From: JAQVUB01 sp033809415
GTDB lineage: Bacteria; Verrucomicrobiota; Lentisphaeria; Oligosphaerales; Oligosphaeraceae
Direction: 5' to 3'
Assembly: GCA_033809415.1 (NCBI GenBank)
Contig: JAPXLT010000029.1
Span: forward strand, 1-25,564
Length of the DNA stretch: 25,564 bases
Shown one piece after another: positions 23,049-25,564 of this stretch. Numbering within the stretch: the stretch's first letter is position 1; the number at the start of each line of letters is the position of its first letter. A program made the position numbers and the translations under genes. The notes below the pieces were generated by a model that made no database searches, was not told where the DNA came from, and was given only the letters and a program-made list of their open reading frames with translations.

Positions 23049-23074
23049 GAAGAAAAAATAAGGAGATTAATTGG

Positions 23075-25495
23075 ATGAAGGATTTGTTTCTATACAGTCG
23101 TGGGGAGTTGCTTTTTCTGGAAACTGAGAGTCCAGTGACCCAGATCAGCATTACTACTCCCGAAGGCGGTGCTGTGGAATATGATGTATTACGTCAGGGG
23201 CGTCATGAGAATGGTCGCTATGTCTTGACCATCGATGCCGCCGGATTGATACCTTGGTCGCCTGTCAATCCGCAGCTCTATGAATTGCGCTGCAATGATT
23301 CCGAAGCAGTGCGTTTTGGGCATTGTGAAATTACGACAAACGGCAATGAACAGATTCTGATCAATGGGAGACCTATCTATCTGCGCGGTTATATCCGAGG
23401 TATCACAGCCCATGATCATCCTAATATGACAGGGGGCACCCTCAAAGAAGCCTGCGTGAAAAACATCTCCCAGGCCAAGAAGTTCGGTTTTAACCTGGTG
23501 CGTTTTCACAGCACAGTGCCTACGCCGGAATTTGTTGAGGCGGCAGATGAACTGGGGATGCTGATTCATGCTGAAATTGGTTTTTCCTATGAATATGACT
23601 CGAATGGAAACAAGCAGAAATTGTCCTTGGACAATCAGAATTGGCTCGAGGTCATCAAGCGTTACCGCAACAATCCCTCGATGGCCATTTTCTGCATTGG
23701 CAACGAGATGCACAATGCCGGGCATCTTCCGGAAGTGAAACACTTATACGAGGTGGGCAAGGCGCTTGCACCCAACAAGCTGATCATGGACAATTCCGGA
23801 TGGGGCGAATATGACCGTACCAGCGCCGACGTGTTTTCGCAGCATATCGCCTATTTTTTCCCATTCAAAAAGCATGCCGGCATGTTTAAATCCGATCAAT
23901 GCTGGCGCTTCAATGGTTCTGTCTATGACGTGAAACTTGATGAATGCGTAAACGAAGGAGAAGTCTCGGCAACTGTTCGCCGGCAGGCAACGCCTCTCAG
24001 GCCCGTGCTGGCGCATGAAGCAGTGCATTATATTGACATCCCGGACTATTCTGCACTGAATCGCAAGTTCGATGCATTCGCCGCCCGCGTCGGTGAGGAC
24101 TGGCTCGAAGCCAACGACATAAAAAAACCACGCTATCTGACTGAATTGCCGAAGCTGATCGAGCAAAAAAAACTGACGGCAATTTTTCCGGATTACATTC
24201 AGGCCTCGCGCAAATTCAAGCAGTCGGCGCTGAAGGTATATATCGAGCGTTTGCGGCTCTCGCATCTATGTGGTTTTGAGATGCTTCAGTTTGCCGATTG
24301 CCTGAAATACGAAAACAATAACGGAATCGTTGACTTCTTCGACGATGACAAATTCATTTCGGCGGACTGGTTGCGCCAGTTCAACGATGACACTGTGCTG
24401 CTGGCGGATATGCCGACGGAGAACTACTGGTCGGAGCAGGTCATTCCCATACATCTCTACGCCTCGCATTTCGGCACCGAGGATAATCCTCGCGGTACGC
24501 TTGAAGTGCGTTTGCTCGAGGGCAGCCAAAGCAGCCTGCTGTATCGTGGCGAACATTATGTGCTGGTACCAGGTTTGCAGAAACTCGCTGAGCTGAATCT
24601 GCGCTTGCCGGCTATCGAGTCAGCATCTTGTTACAGCATTGAAGCGTCCTTCTGCGGCGATGGATTGAACTTGCGGAATTCCTGGAATTTCTGGCGTTAT
24701 CCTAAAGTGCAGTTGGAGATGCAACCGGTACTCGAATTACGGCATAGCGGTCTTGCCGATTTTATTCAGTCAATGCCGGTGCAGCTGAAATCCGTTGTTG
24801 GCGATGTGCTGGTTACCGATGTGCTGGATCAGCGCCTGCTGGATCAGCTCGAGCAGGGCAGAAAGGTCGTGTTGTTCTATCATCGGGATGATCCATGGAA
24901 TCAATTTTACTGGCCAGGCGCATTGGAACGTTGCAAACCCTGCATTTGGGATCGCGGCAGCAATCTTGGCACCATTTTGCAGAGCAGCTGGGTGCAGCAA
25001 GCACTCGGCAGCGGAAAATATGGCGATTTGAACCTGTATGCTCTGCTGGAAAATGGCTATAAAATCAATCTGGATGAGTTCCCATGCCTGCCGGACGAAA
25101 TGGTCTGCGGTGTGGATAAACCGGTGCGTGACCGGATGAAAGGGCTGATCCACGGCGTAAAGAACTTTATCGAGACCGATACTCTGCGCCGTTTTTCGCA
25201 TCTCTTTGCGCTACAGGTCGGAAAGGGCACATTGATCGTCTGCACGTTCAATAAAAACTCCTGGCGGGAGCCGGCAGCTGCATCCTTCTTTGCCGCCCTG
25301 CTGAATCAGGCGCATGGCTTGAAAGCCCAGGCAACCTTGACTCGGGCGGAACTGCAAGCATACCTGGAAAACGAAACCAGCAAGGGACACCGGAAAGAGG
25401 ATGTGATGAATCACTTCTGGGAACTGGACAATAAACCGGTCGAAGATACGCTCTTCTGGGAAACATGCGGAATTAATCTGGCAGATCTAAAATAA
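23075..25495 (+). CDS. GH2-like glycoside hydrolase, cytoplasmic
   Basis: 806 residues with no signal peptide. Residues ~1-92 look like the Ig-like sandwich that precedes a GH2 barrel. The barrel starts at ILINGRPIYLRGY (94-106), with FNLVRFHSTVPTPEFVEAADELGMLIHAE, the acid/base motif IFCIGNEMH (Glu211) and HEAVHYIDIPDY (Glu315, likely nucleophile). The C-terminal ~250 residues contain a Rossmann-like region (GDVLVTDVLDQRLLDQLEQG, VVLFYHRDDP) reminiscent of glutamine-amidotransferase-like domains in other glycosidases. The usual N-terminal jelly-roll of GH2 is missing. Sugar specificity is unknown. AAGGAG (23060-23065) is 9 nt before this ATG; the longer frame from 22982 is encoded by a repeat and is rejected as start. 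Confidence 0.85.
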   Translation: MKDLFLYSRGELLFLETESPVTQISITTPEGGAVEYDVLRQGRHENGRYVLTIDAAGLIPWSPVNPQLYELRCNDSEAVRFGHCEITTNGNEQILINGRPIYLRGYIRGITAHDHPNMTGGTLKEACVKNISQAKKFGFNLVRFHSTVPTPEFVEAADELGMLIHAEIGFSYEYDSNGNKQKLSLDNQNWLEVIKRYRNNPSMAIFCIGNEMHNAGHLPEVKHLYEVGKALAPNKLIMDNSGWGEYDRTSADVFSQHIAYFFPFKKHAGMFKSDQCWRFNGSVYDVKLDECVNEGEVSATVRRQATPLRPVLAHEAVHYIDIPDYSALNRKFDAFAARVGEDWLEANDIKKPRYLTELPKLIEQKKLTAIFPDYIQASRKFKQSALKVYIERLRLSHLCGFEMLQFADCLKYENNNGIVDFFDDDKFISADWLRQFNDDTVLLADMPTENYWSEQVIPIHLYASHFGTEDNPRGTLEVRLLEGSQSSLLYRGEHYVLVPGLQKLAELNLRLPAIESASCYSIEASFCGDGLNLRNSWNFWRYPKVQLEMQPVLELRHSGLADFIQSMPVQLKSVVGDVLVTDVLDQRLLDQLEQGRKVVLFYHRDDPWNQFYWPGALERCKPCIWDRGSNLGTILQSSWVQQALGSGKYGDLNLYALLENGYKINLDEFPCLPDEMVCGVDKPVRDRMKGLIHGVKNFIETDTLRRFSHLFALQVGKGTLIVCTFNKNSWREPAAASFFAALLNQAHGLKAQATLTRAELQAYLENETSKGHRKEDVMNHFWELDNKPVEDTLFWETCGINLADLK

Positions 25496-25496
25496 A

Positions 25497-25564
25497 GGGT
25501 GCAGGGTGCAGGGTGCAGGGTGCAGGGTGCAGGGTGCAGGGTGCAGGGTGCAGGGAGCAGGGTG
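25497..25564. repeat. 7-bp GTGCAGG tandem array, running off the window
   Basis: At least nine units of GTGCAGG begin 2 bp after the GH2-like gene's stop codon, with one variant unit (GAGCAGG) near the end. Same unit as at 13507-13541. Confidence 0.9.

Noticed and set aside
22982..23074. Earlier ATG extending the GH2-like protein by 31 residues
   Set aside because: The extension is translated compound-repeat DNA; a proper AAGGAG site precedes the ATG at 23075.

Overview
The window looks like a chromosomal segment of a PVC-group bacterium, most likely Lentisphaerota (Victivallales-like). The clues are a lentisphaeral-style pseudopilin (MKKFTLIELLVV start, H-x-DG tail) inside a glycoside-hydrolase operon, a GntR helix-turn-helix fused to a sugar-binding-protein fold, an FHA-TM-PEGA protein, and many dispersed intergenic repeats that read as FNHEPHE or FLSTESTE when translated. 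The assignment is inference; no rRNA or tRNA was seen.

Layout. 1-8950 (minus strand) is a polysaccharide-utilisation region. A GntR/solute-binding regulator has a clear promoter and a candidate operator. It is followed by a small gene broken by a repeat, a 1132-residue secreted CBM9-like/glycosidase-like protein and a pseudopilin, with ATGA or very short junctions. After an 885-bp repeat-filled gap come a LamG-like secreted protein and the first 420 residues of a secreted sialate O-acetylesterase. 9378-10358 (plus) is a Gfo/Idh/MocA oxidoreductase. 10755-17154 (minus) is a mixed accessory block: dihydropteroate synthase, a DUF1016/YhcG nuclease 17 bp upstream of it, a Fic AMPylase, and a RloA-type ATPase with a truncated rloB remnant between 80-bp direct repeats. 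17441-20837 (minus) has an orphan double ABC sugar ATPase, an FMN/iron-sulfur-type flavoprotein and a PHP phosphoesterase frameshifted at its start. 20998-25495 (plus) has an FHA-PEGA membrane protein and a GH2-like glycosidase.

Most of the longer gaps between genes hold dispersed repeats: a ~290-bp compound element with several hairpins (copies near 2305 and 19705, partial copies near 2793, 14840 and 22940), an element carrying 9-bp and 11-bp tandem units (near 9000, inverted near 15290), arrays of 7-bp GTGCAGG-like and 9-bp GTCCACAAA-like units, and short CCACGAA/CACGGAAA modules. They supply stop codons, false N-terminal extensions and one gene disruption.

The observations most worth following are five covarying palindromes inside the DUF1016 nuclease reading frame, a 153-bp MITE-like insertion in one copy of the compound repeat, the RloA locus between direct repeats with its partner gene cut off, and two apparent frameshifts (6969-7428 and the PHP gene).
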